Notes: generated by a model not told the origin, from the sequence alone. Shown: positions 1-5,738, counted from the stretch's first letter. The stretch is DNA of 16,068 bases from Candidatus Bathyarchaeota archaeon (GCA_026394315.1 JAPKYM010000180.1:1-16068); one strand, 5' to 3'. A program made the numbers and translations.

Positions 1-222
1 ATAGACCTGGAGAAGACAACGTATTCACTTGAGAGGACGATGTATGAGCCTGAACAATTTCCAGGCCTTATCTACCGCATGGGCGATCCGAAAGTGGTTC
101 TGCTCCTCTTCGCAAGCGGAAGCTTTGTCTGCACTGGAGCGAAGAAGGAAGAAGAAGTTCACCGTGCCATAACCATACTTCAGGAGACACTTGAGAATAA
201 AGAGCTTATTGAATATAAGTAG
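1..222 (+). CDS. tbp: TATA-binding protein (TBP), 3' end only
   Basis: The frame is open from base 1, so the gene begins outside the window; about 73 C-terminal residues are present and the stop is TAG at 220-222. The segment reads as the end of the second TBP repeat: YEPEQFPGLIYRM, then a VVLLLFASG strand, then VCTGAKKEEEV and the final helix. In the family these elements form the saddle that binds and bends the TATA box during archaeal transcription initiation, together with TFB. The tail is short (ends ELIEYK) and lacks the long acidic tail of some archaeal TBPs. A GC-alternating palindrome lies 40 bases after the stop. Identification is secure from the motif set; only the N-terminal half is missing. 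Confidence 0.95.
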   Translation: MDLEKTTYSLERTMYEPEQFPGLIYRMGDPKVVLLLFASGSFVCTGAKKEEEVHRAITILQETLENKELIEYK

Positions 223-261
223 GCAGACGAAATAGCCTACTCAAACACTACATCACTTCTC

Positions 262-275
262 TACGCGCGCGCGTA
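262..275. other. 14-bp GC-alternating palindrome 3' of tbp
   Basis: TACGCGCGCGCGTA is perfectly self-complementary and lies 40 bases after the tbp stop, in the gap before the SDR pseudogene. It belongs to a series of GCGCGC-core palindromes found 3' of genes in the first 3.1 kb. A role as transcription end signal or Z-DNA-prone spacer is inference. Confidence 0.5.
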
Positions 276-318
276 ACTATGGCAGACAATATCTCGAGAT
301 CTACACCATTACTTAATC

Positions 319-326
319 TAAAAAGC
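319..326 (+). promoter_or_regulatory. Possible TATA box and Shine-Dalgarno for the SDR gene
   Basis: CTAAAAAG lies about 36-43 bases before the TTG start at 362, in a suitable place for an archaeal TATA box with a short leader. A GGTGTGATT stretch at 350-358 sits 3 bases before that TTG and resembles the archaeal GGTGATC ribosome-binding sequence, which favours TTG 362 over GTG 353 as the start. The promoter assignment is positional only. Confidence 0.35.
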
Positions 327-361
327 CAAGATGGTATAACTTCTGCATAGGTGTGATTAAC

Positions 362-942
362 TTGAGACTTCAAGGAAAGGTTGCTCTAGTAACAGGTTCT
401 GGTCGCGGGATAGGCCGAGCAATATCAAAGCTCTTTGCAAAAGAAGGAGCCAAACTAGTAATTAATTACAGCAGATCTGAGAAAGAGGCTCAGAGTCTTG
501 CAGAGGAATTGATGAAATCTGGACAAGAGGCACTTCTCGTAAAGGCTGATGCCTCGAGGTCAGATGAAGTCAAGGGAATGATTAGTCAGGCGATTAAACG
601 ATTTGCGCGAATAGATGTTCTGATAAATAATGCCGGAGTTCTGATTCCGGAGCCATTTCTTGAATCCACTGAAGAAACATGGGATAAGACTATGGCTGTC
701 AATTTGAAGGGCGCTTATTTGTGCTCCAAGGAGGTTGCGCCCACAATGTTGAAGCAGGGAATAGGGAAGATAATCAATATCTCTTCTATATGCGGACTGG
801 CTGAGAGGACAGCCCTAAGAAACACGGCTTATGTGGTTTCTAAAGCTGTATTGCATATGCAGCTCTTTTTCTAGCATCAGACGAATCAGACTTCATTACA
901 GGCGAGATACTGACAGTATCCGGCGGCAGGGCAATGAGGTAG
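362..942 (+). pseudogene. SDR-family oxidoreductase (FabG-like), internal deletion and frameshift
   Basis: Short-chain dehydrogenases reduce or oxidise carbonyl/alcohol groups with NAD(P)H. The N-terminal part is intact: the TGSGRGIG cofactor loop near residues 11-18, NNAG in the fourth strand, the catalytic serine region ISSICG, and YVVSK with the catalytic Tyr/Lys. Directly after AVLHMQ the reading frame runs to a TAG at 872-874. The next frame (from about 859) continues with a typical SDR C-terminus, AALFLASDESDFITGE then ILTVSGG, and stops at 940-942. Between these parts about 60 residues that SDRs normally carry (rest of helix 5, substrate loop, RVN/PG region) are absent, so the gene has lost roughly 180 bases with a frame change. 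A 170-residue product would lack substrate-binding parts. A gene decayed by deletion is the simplest reading; an assembly error is possible. Confidence 0.85.
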
Positions 943-1074
943 TAAATTTCTTTTTCGCGTGCACTTGATATTACCACTTGCTCTGACGCACGAGTCTTCA
1001 GAATTCACACGCGCACGCGTCGCGTCTCACACTTGATTTCTAGCTTCTTGTGGTCACTTCAAACGTCGTGCCAA
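943..1074. other. Gap downstream of the SDR pseudogene
   Basis: No coding frame is supported here. A pyrimidine run (TTTCTTTTT, about 947-955) just after the pseudogene stop could act as an archaeal T-rich terminator. A GC-alternating stretch, CACGCGCACGCGTCGCG, lies at 1009-1025. Both are visible; their function is inferred. Confidence 0.3.
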
Positions 1075-1218
1075 TTAGGTTCGTGACTTTGCAGCTATTC
1101 TCCGCTTATGTTTCAGTGACGGTAGATGTAGACGTTTCACGTTTTCCCATTGGCCGTCAGTCATCGGTTTGAATGTCATTCCGCACTCCGGACATTTTCG
1201 AGGACGTTTAGTCTTCAT
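1075..1218 (-). CDS. Small C2H2 zinc-finger protein, 47 residues
   Basis: Read from ATG at 1218 to TAA at 1075-1077. The protein begins MKTKRPRKCPECGMTF and ends in a basic tail KRRIAAKSRT. Four zinc ligands are placed as C9-x2-C12-x18-H31-x5-H37. The C-terminal part HLPSLKHKRR, with a tryptophan upstream (W24), recalls the second half of matrin/U1-type fingers (H-x5-H followed by K-H-K), although the spacer between C12 and H31 is longer than usual. The basic flanks suggest a nucleic-acid binder; that is inference. In-frame TTG at 1227 is an alternative start just after an upstream stop. No strong ribosome-binding site is visible. The gene stands alone on the minus strand in an otherwise gene-poor stretch, and could be missed by gene callers because of its length. 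Confidence 0.6.
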   Translation of the reverse strand: MKTKRPRKCPECGMTFKPMTDGQWENVKRLHLPSLKHKRRIAAKSRT

Positions 1219-1452
1219 CTTAGTCAAATGGTATCAGGAGAGTATGATTCATTTCGTGTAATAAGGTTGCTTATCTGTTGTTCCACCCGTTACTAGCAAA
1301 GAGAATAACAACCTGAGAGAGAGCCGCTCCTGTCCCGAACGCAACCCAACGAGCCGAAAACAGCCAAAAAACCCACCTCAACGTCGAAAACAGCAGGTTC
1401 AACGTACCCCACCAAAGTCCCCTCTTACCTATATCCCCCTCACCAAGGGAGC

Positions 1453-1477
1453 TGCGCGCACACACACACACACACAC
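1453..1477. repeat. (CG)n-(CA)9 dinucleotide microsatellite
   Basis: A strictly alternating pyrimidine-purine tract of 25 bases: TGCGCG followed by nine CA units and a final C. Such tracts can adopt left-handed DNA and slip during replication. Dinucleotide runs of this length are uncommon in prokaryotic DNA. Confidence 0.8.
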
Positions 1478-1545
1478 CAAGCTAATGGGTAGTCGAAACC
1501 AGAACTAACGGTTACGACCAAACAACTAAGGGCTAAATCAGTAAT

Positions 1546-1684
1546 TAACGCTAAACAGGCTTCTAGGCATTAATTTACATAGTAATTTAGTGATTAATCT
1601 GCTAATTACCGCTAACATTAATCAGACTAATCAGTTACACATTAGGCCAGTAACGCTAAACGTAAAACGTTAGCGCGCGCTAAC
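1546..1684. repeat. Iteron-like cluster of CGCTAA(A)C with terminal 16-bp palindrome
   Basis: TAACGCTAAAC occurs exactly at 1546-1556 and again at 1651-1661, 105 bases apart. Related words occur at 1610-1616 (CGCTAAC), inverted at 1669-1675 (GTTAGCG) and again at 1678-1684. The last two form the perfect palindrome GTTAGCGCGCGCTAAC at 1669-1684. The DNA between is AT-rich and full of TAA/TTA. The arrangement resembles protein-binding iterons, for example in a replication origin or operator, but no initiator gene is in the window and the known archaeal origin-box sequence was not seen. Confidence 0.45.
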
Positions 1685-1731
1685 ATAGCGCGAACACACC
1701 AATCAGAGATCATCAGAAAATGAAAGTCAAC

Positions 1732-2106
1732 TCAAAAGCCAACCCATGCAGACCGATCTTTGGGGATGACCTCCTTGCGGCTTGAGCCGGGGGAAGGGCT
1801 CTCGAGGTACAAGACGACGAGATTGGTTGTAGGTTCCTGATTCTCCTCGACTTCCCGTTTGAGCACGTCAGGCAAGCGGTCAATTACAGGGTGCATTTTG
1901 GATTTCTTATGGTAGTCTTCTCTTCTGACAAAGAAGAGGAGATATCCACGCTCAACCTTGTTCCGTGAATCGGTGAGGCGCCTCAAGTCTTTCTTGAAAT
2001 GTTTCAGTTCCATCTTGGTTGTTCCTATTTCGTTGAGACCGAACTCAAGCGCGGCCTTGGGCTCATGTCTGGAAAAGGGAGGTGGTTTGATTCGCCTTAT
2101 GTCCAC
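1732..2106 (-). CDS. Hypothetical protein, possibly a truncated PD-(D/E)XK-like domain
   Basis: GTG at 2106 is the only usual start codon after the upstream in-frame stop; the product is 124 residues. I do not recognise the family with certainty. The stretch AALEFGLNE, a charged helix, LRRLTDSRNKVERGYLLFF and a later LVVLYLES strand have the look of a small nuclease-like alpha/beta core, where an acidic strand is followed by a lysine-rich helix and a GYLLFF strand. This is a resemblance, not a demonstrated match. The ORF follows the GDT1 gene on the same strand and in the same frame, separated only by the TAA at 2143-2145 and 36 bases; no ribosome-binding site is seen. The protein may be an N-terminally shortened remnant. 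Plus-strand frames over the same region look like shadows. Confidence 0.45.
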   Translation of the reverse strand: MDIRRIKPPPFSRHEPKAALEFGLNEIGTTKMELKHFKKDLRRLTDSRNKVERGYLLFFVRREDYHKKSKMHPVIDRLPDVLKREVEENQEPTTNLVVLYLESPSPGSSRKEVIPKDRSAWVGF

Positions 2107-2121
2107 CCAATGGACAATAGT

Positions 2122-2127
2122 GCGCGC
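2122..2127. other. GCGCGC core 3' of the GDT1 gene
   Basis: On the minus strand AAAAGCGCGC lies 12 or so bases after the GDT1 stop. The same AAAAGCGCGC word directly follows the stop of the membrane protein gene at 3102. Possible 3'-end signal; inference. Confidence 0.35.
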
Positions 2128-2142
2128 TTTTATGCCATCTTG

Positions 2143-2694
2143 TTACACCAGAAAGAAGAAGAGTCCTATCAAGATGAACGCAATGCCTGCGACCCTGCCA
2201 ACTACATTCTTTTTGATTCTGGTCAAGATAAACCGACCCAAGTAGACCGCTATTACTGTATTCACGGCCAACGCTGCCATGGTTCCAGCTAGAACCATTA
2301 CGGGATTGTAGTCTATTGCATACAAACCTGCGGCGATCTGTGTCTTATCTCCCCATTCAGTAAGAAGAATCATGGTCAATCCGGAGAGAAGTGGATTCTT
2401 TGAGTATGCTTGACTCTCACTGCTCTCATCTTTCTGTCTCAGCATCAATAGTCCAAATATGACAAAGATAATTCCGGAAAGAGGTTTCAAAACACTGATT
2501 GGAAGAAACTCTGCTACGGAAGAACCGATCAGAACTGCGGCTCCGTCAACAACTAGAAAACCCATCATAACTCCAACGAACAGTTCCCTGTGATTCCTTG
2601 TTCTTGAGGCCAGAAGTAGGACCGATAGCTGAGTCTTATCTCCTAGCTCTGCAAGACCGACTGTGATCAGAGGGAGCACTAGATCGGCTATCAT
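2143..2694 (-). CDS. GDT1/UPF0016 (TMEM165-like) cation transporter
   Basis: A 183-residue polytopic membrane protein with the duplicated signature of the family: ELGDKT at residues 16-21 and EWGDKT at 113-118, each at the end of the first helix of a three-helix repeat. The two repeats are linked by a charged loop (about 86-100, RQKDESSESQ). In this family the acidic motif residues bind Mn2+ or Ca2+ for export or exchange across the membrane; the direction and ion here are inferred from the family. Length is normal for a prokaryotic two-repeat member. The ATG at 2694 lies about 25-35 bases after a TATA-like stretch on the minus strand (around 2721-2732), so a very short leader is likely. The next ORF on this strand lies in the same frame after the stop. 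Confidence 0.9.
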   Translation of the reverse strand: MIADLVLPLITVGLAELGDKTQLSVLLLASRTRNHRELFVGVMMGFLVVDGAAVLIGSSVAEFLPISVLKPLSGIIFVIFGLLMLRQKDESSESQAYSKNPLLSGLTMILLTEWGDKTQIAAGLYAIDYNPVMVLAGTMAALAVNTVIAVYLGRFILTRIKKNVVGRVAGIAFILIGLFFFLV

Positions 2695-2745
2695 GGGACG
2701 CGTCTAGATTGCGGATTCATCTAAGCTTTATGCTCTCACCGACAA

Positions 2746-2755
2746 AGCGCGCGCT
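2746..2755. other. 10-bp palindrome AGCGCGCGCT 3' of tRNA-Leu
   Basis: A perfect palindrome 22 bases after the 3' end of tRNA-Leu and also upstream of the GDT1 start. Part of the GCGCGC series of the left region; possible 3'-end signal by position. Confidence 0.4.
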
Positions 2756-2824
2756 AGTATTGGTGGTGGTCAGAATTGGTGCGGGGAGTGGGATTCGAAC
2801 CCACGAACCCCTACGGGACAGAAG

Positions 2825-2864
2825 TTCTGCTGTGCAGGCACGGCATAAATTGCCGGACGCGCAT
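2825..2864 (-). other. tRNA-Leu intron 2, anticodon loop (about 40 bases)
   Basis: Inserted near the canonical 37/38 position, after GAGG of the anticodon loop. Borders could shift by one base (2824-2863). Its length is fixed by the need to restore the CAGGA/TTCTG anticodon stem. Confidence 0.7.
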
Positions 2865-2878
2865 CCTCAGTCCTGCGC

Positions 2879-2904
2879 CTCCAAACGCCGGTTTTACCCG
2901 GGTT
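2879..2904 (-). other. tRNA-Leu intron 1, D-stem (about 26 bases)
   Basis: Inserted between tRNA positions about 23 and 24, splitting the AGGC that pairs with GCC of the D arm. Because a G occurs on both sides, the border is ambiguous by one base. A non-canonical intron position. Confidence 0.7.
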
Positions 2905-2952
2905 CTTTGACCTGGCTTGGCAACCCCCGCTTTCCAGATCACATCTTGAGGA

Positions 2953-2966
2953 GTATTTTATAGTAT
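2953..2966 (-). promoter_or_regulatory. TATA box of tRNA-Leu
   Basis: On the minus strand the sequence reads ACTATAAAATACTC, a strong archaeal TATA box. Its centre is about 29 bases before the tRNA 5' end, so transcription would start within a few bases of the mature end. Confidence 0.75.
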
Positions 2967-3087
2967 TTCCTATTTCTGCCATGTGTTTGTGGAGCAGGCT
3001 GATGCTCCGTCGGTTTTGTTCGGTTTTATGGGGTTTCAGGGTGGTATGCCCGTTTTTCGCACCCTGACGGGTGGTAGAGCAGATTCT

Positions 3088-3099
3088 AGCGCGCGCGCT
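3088..3099. other. 12-bp palindrome AGCGCGCGCGCT 3' of the membrane protein gene
   Basis: Perfect palindrome that begins two bases after the TGA stop of the minus-strand gene at 3102. On the plus strand it is followed by TTTT. Strongest member, by position, of the GC-palindrome series. Confidence 0.5.
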
Positions 3100-3101
3100 T
3101 T

Positions 3102-3857
3102 TCATAACGCTTTATGAGATGCAGAATCCCTCTGGACAAACGACGGAAATGCTTTGTAACATGCTTTGAGGATCGGTGGAGCAAAGGCAAGCAGGAAAGG
3201 CATCTGGTTCGTAAAGGTCCAAGCGAACCAAATCAGTGCGGCTGTCAATGGCAAATCGTGACCATAATTCATGGGCAGAATGAAGAACTGACTGAACAGC
3301 CATACGCCGAGGCCAACAATTGCACTCCCCACCGCATTCCCAACTATGGATGCCACAGCAAACCCACCCCACTCAACTCTTAACCTGGAAAGAACAACTG
3401 TCAAGACAGTACTGGCAACTGCAAATGCTAAGATTATTGCTGTTGCCAGCAGATTGAATTCAGAACCCATCAGCCATCTTATCAGAAAGACCATCAATAT
3501 GACCAAACAGCCGAATGCGACACCGACATTCAACGTTGCTAGTCCCGTCTTAGCTCGTCCGAGTCTACCTATGATATAGAACATCACAAAGTTCGCAGGA
3601 ACCCCCGCCGTCAAGCTGAGGAGAGCGTTCCCATGGATTAGCATGTCACTGATGAATATCCCTATTGCTGCCCCAACGCCTCCAACAACTCCGCCAAACA
3701 GGAATGCAAAGACTGCCGGAACCACAACCGCTATTCCCCAGAAACGTACGACACCAACTATTGGTGCGAATACTCCCAGAAAAGTCATGTAACCAAGAAC
3801 CACATAGAGTGCTGCACAAAGTGATATCATGGTCACCTTGATACTTCTTGGAACCAT
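3102..3857 (-). CDS. Polytopic membrane protein, ECF transporter S component-like
   Basis: The 251-residue protein has about six to seven hydrophobic segments and almost no soluble domain. The N-terminal half, with VRFWGIAVVVPAVFAFLFGG, a glycine-rich GGVGAAIGIFISD helix and a LLSLTAGVPANFVMFYIIG segment, has the texture of substrate-binding S components of energy-coupling-factor vitamin or metal transporters. In that family the S component binds the substrate and docks on shared EcfT/EcfA subunits, none of which are in this window. The substrate cannot be told. ATG at 3857 is chosen; GAAGAAGG immediately before it is a weak ribosome-binding match. The gene lies 37 bases after the 165-residue gene on the same strand, so joint transcription is likely. 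Another small integral membrane family cannot be excluded. Confidence 0.6.
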   Translation of the reverse strand: MVPRSIKVTMISLCAALYVVLGYMTFLGVFAPIVGVVRFWGIAVVVPAVFAFLFGGVVGGVGAAIGIFISDMLIHGNALLSLTAGVPANFVMFYIIGRLGRAKTGLATLNVGVAFGCLVILMVFLIRWLMGSEFNLLATAIILAFAVASTVLTVVLSRLRVEWGGFAVASIVGNAVGSAIVGLGVWLFSQFFILPMNYGHDLPLTAALIWFAWTFTNQMPFLLAFAPPILKACYKAFPSFVQRDSASHKAL

Positions 3858-3894
3858 CCTTCTTCGCCTTCGCTCATAATCTGCTGGGAATTGG

Positions 3895-4392
3895 TCAACG
3901 GTAAGTAGTGATTGCTTGAGGATGCTTTCTTAAGAGTAGCCTTTCCAACTCCTCACTCAGGTGACGTTCAAGTTCCTCATGTCTTTTTGAGATCAGGCTC
4001 AAGGGATTTGACGTAGTCATTATGGGACCTTGAAGAACAAGAGGACTACGGATATCTCTCGAGGCAACAGGTTGAGATCTCATAATTTCAAGCAATAATT
4101 CTCTGGCGTTCTCTTCTCTTCTAGCCAAGTCAGAGAGTTCCCTTATTTGTTGTGGGGCTAGAGGCCTGAGGCCGAACTCCTGTGGAAGCTTCGAATTCAA
4201 AGATTCAATTCCACCAACCAGCTGGGCACCGATGCCGATGGACTTGTAGGGATTAATCCATTCCTCTTTTAATATCCAAGCCTGTGATGGGTTGGACACC
4301 AAGATTTGACTGAATCTTCTGCTGTCCTTGCCGACGAGCACTGTCCAACCTTTGGGGTTGGAGTCGTATGATTTCGCAATCTCCCTCTTCAA
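3895..4392 (-). CDS. Unrecognised 165-residue protein
   Basis: I do not recognise the family. The product starts with TTG at 4392; the frame is open a little further up to a TAG, but no other start codon occurs there. The N-terminal half (about 1-65) is mixed strand/helix, with GWTVLVGKDSRRFSQIL and a region SIGIGAQLVGGIESL. The C-terminal half is helical and charged, ending in a likely coiled coil around RHEELERHLSEELERLLLR. There is no signal peptide or membrane segment, and no cysteine pair or obvious catalytic motif. It shares strand and a 37-base gap with the downstream membrane protein, so it may be a partner or merely co-transcribed. Codon use looks like that of neighbouring genes, which supports a real gene. 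Confidence 0.65.
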   Translation of the reverse strand: MKREIAKSYDSNPKGWTVLVGKDSRRFSQILVSNPSQAWILKEEWINPYKSIGIGAQLVGGIESLNSKLPQEFGLRPLAPQQIRELSDLARREENARELLLEIMRSQPVASRDIRSPLVLQGPIMTTSNPLSLISKRHEELERHLSEELERLLLRKHPQAITTYR

Positions 4393-4561
4393 TCTCTCTG
4401 CAGGTTGCGTCTCACTCTCTATTGGCCATTCCCCCCGCTAATGCTTGGTGGCTATTTCCTGCAATGTCTATGGATATTAATCTTTCAACAGAATTCCAGG
4501 TCGAGCTATGTCTCGAAAAGAAGACTAATAGAACTGCTGCAATAGTCTGTTAAGGGCTCTT

Positions 4562-4566
4562 GGAGG
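4562..4566 (+). promoter_or_regulatory. Shine-Dalgarno of the DUF1786 gene
   Basis: GGAGG ends 9 bases before the TTG at 4576. This supports the TTG start, since the protein homology (RILAMDIGSGTED) begins there too. Confidence 0.65.
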
Positions 4567-4575
4567 CTGGCAATC

Positions 4576-5646
4576 TTGCGGATCCTTGCCATGGACATAG
4601 GCTCAGGCACGGAAGATGTTCTGTTGTACGACGATTCTAAGAAGATCGAGAATTGTGTCAAGATGGTTCTACCAAGCCCCTCAAGAGTTTACGCGAAGAG
4701 AGTTCGCTATTTGACCAGACTGCGATCAGACCTCTTCATAAAGGGGGAGACAATAGGAGGCGGGCAGTTTGTGGAGGCCCTCAAGAAGCACCTCTCCACA
4801 GGCTTGAGAGTTATACTGACTGAGGATGTGGCCTACTCGGTCAGAAATAATCTGGAAGAGGTTAGAGCAAGAGGCTTTCACATAGTGTCAGGAGGGAAAA
4901 CGCCGGAGGATTTCAGAGGCGAGACTCTAGAGATCCGAGAAGTAAACCTGAGCAGGCTACAGAGCTTTCTTGACAGTTTTGAAGAGGATTCATCAAGCGT
5001 CGACGCTGTGGCGATAGCGGTTCAGGATCATGGAACACCTCCGAAGACCCTTAGCAATAGAAGATTTAGAATCGATGAGATAAGGAAGAGACTCGTGAAC
5101 CATCCAAGGCTTGAGAGCCTAGCTTATGTGGGCCACGAAGTGCCCAAACACTTCATCAGGATGTGTTCAGCTGTCAAAACGTGCAGATCCCTTCTTCCAG
5201 AAGCCAAGCCGATCGTGATGGATACCTCCCTTGCTGCCATCTTAGGATGCCTTGAGGACTCGAAAGTCAAAAGGGCAGGGACAGCTCTGCTGACGAACAT
5301 TGGAAATGAGCATGTCACTGCCTCAGTAGTCTCGAAAGGTAAGGTTCTCGCCTTTCTCGAACACCACACAAGCCTCCTGACTTCAAAAAGACTCGAATCA
5401 ATGCTGAAAAACTTCATCAAAGGAAAGCTGAAGAATGAAGAAGTATTCGAAGAAGGAGGACATGGCGCTTTCTACCTACAAGAACCATCAGAACTGCCCA
5501 AGATCGATATCATAGCTGTGACAGGCCCGAACAGAACCAAACTTCGAATGACTCAACGCGAAACATATTTTGCAGTGCCTGCAGGAGATATGATGATGAC
5601 CGGGCCGATAGGCCTGGTCAAGGCAACACTGCACAAGATACGGTAA
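4576..5646 (+). CDS. DUF1786 (COG4012) archaeal protein
   Basis: The 356-residue product begins RILAMDIGSGTEDVLLYD, the phosphate-binding-like loop expected of an actin/Hsp70-type ATPase fold and characteristic of DUF1786. Further family-like stretches are AIAVQDHG (about 147-154), a VMDTSLAAILG segment (about 215-225) and LLTNIGNEHVTA (about 239-250). The last looks like a second nucleotide-binding loop. The family has sometimes been labelled as related to pyruvate formate-lyase activating enzyme, but no radical-SAM CxxxCxxC motif is present, so that label is not supported here. Its function is unknown. The gene is transcribed alone, divergent from the 165-residue gene. The short palindrome GTGCGCAC at 5665-5672 lies 18 bases after the stop. 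Confidence 0.85.
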   Translation: MRILAMDIGSGTEDVLLYDDSKKIENCVKMVLPSPSRVYAKRVRYLTRLRSDLFIKGETIGGGQFVEALKKHLSTGLRVILTEDVAYSVRNNLEEVRARGFHIVSGGKTPEDFRGETLEIREVNLSRLQSFLDSFEEDSSSVDAVAIAVQDHGTPPKTLSNRRFRIDEIRKRLVNHPRLESLAYVGHEVPKHFIRMCSAVKTCRSLLPEAKPIVMDTSLAAILGCLEDSKVKRAGTALLTNIGNEHVTASVVSKGKVLAFLEHHTSLLTSKRLESMLKNFIKGKLKNEEVFEEGGHGAFYLQEPSELPKIDIIAVTGPNRTKLRMTQRETYFAVPAGDMMMTGPIGLVKATLHKIR

Positions 5647-5664
5647 TTCTTGGCTGCCTTAACA

Positions 5665-5672
5665 GTGCGCAC
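5665..5672. other. 8-bp palindrome GTGCGCAC 3' of DUF1786
   Basis: A perfect palindrome 18 bases after the stop, similar in placement to the GCGCGC palindromes of the left region but shorter. Could be chance. Confidence 0.25.
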
Positions 5673-5738
5673 CTAGGAGCAGACACGTCTTGACTATTGA
5701 GAATCGACGGCTGTCGAACTGGTTGAACACGCGCTGCG

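Larger units (their letters stand above)
1219..1731. other. 513-bp non-coding block with low-complexity and repeat DNA
   Basis: No convincing coding frame is present; the long minus-strand frame across 1271-1480 is low-complexity (VCVCVC-type) translation of a CA repeat. The block has three parts. Bases 1336-1450 are rich in A and C on the plus strand, with CGAAAACAGC repeated at 1355 and 1385. Bases 1453-1477 are an alternating CG/CA tract. Bases 1504-1684 are dense in TAA/TTA with repeated CGCTAA(A)C words and a 16-bp palindrome. Composition differs clearly from the flanking genes. Confidence 0.6.
2777..2930 (-). tRNA. tRNA-Leu (GAG), two apparent introns, CCA encoded
   Basis: The acceptor stem GCGGGGG at the 5' end (2930) pairs with TCCCCGC, followed by A and an encoded CCA (2777-2780). 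The T arm GTGGG-TTCGAAT-CCCAC and a Leu-type long variable arm (CCC-GTA-GGG) are intact. The anticodon stem CAGGA pairs with TTCTG and the loop begins CTGAGG, giving anticodon GAG. The gene is 154 bases long, 66 too many. About 26 extra bases interrupt the 3' strand of the D stem and about 40 lie just 3' of the anticodon. Removing both gives about 88 bases including CCA, normal for tRNA-Leu. Archaeal tRNA introns are removed by the bulge-helix-bulge endonuclease; exact borders are uncertain by 1-2 bases. A TATA box lies at the right distance upstream. Confidence 0.92.

Noticed and set aside
1271..1480. Minus-strand ORF of 69 codons over the CA repeat
   Set aside because: Its N-terminus is VCVCVC from a dinucleotide repeat and the rest has no protein-like pattern or neighbours in frame; treated as non-coding.
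1504..1700. CRISPR-like array
   Set aside because: Repeated words are only 7-11 bases with irregular spacing, without uniform repeats or spacers.
1958..2292. Two plus-strand ORFs of about 95 codons
   Set aside because: They run opposite the 1732-2106 ORF and the end of the GDT1 gene and translate to sequence without family features; likely shadows.
2709..3105. Long frames on both strands across the tRNA-Leu region
   Set aside because: They cover the tRNA gene, its introns and promoter; the translations are chance.
3112..3579. Several frames antisense or out of frame within the membrane protein gene
   Set aside because: The minus-strand 251-residue frame has clear membrane-helix periodicity; the others do not.
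4368..4553. Plus-strand ORF of 61 codons in the divergent gap before DUF1786
   Set aside because: Overlaps the start of the 165-residue gene, has no ribosome-binding site and no recognisable features.
4576..5646. Pyruvate formate-lyase activating enzyme function
   Set aside because: No radical-SAM cysteine motif; the protein looks like an actin/Hsp70-type fold of unknown function (DUF1786).
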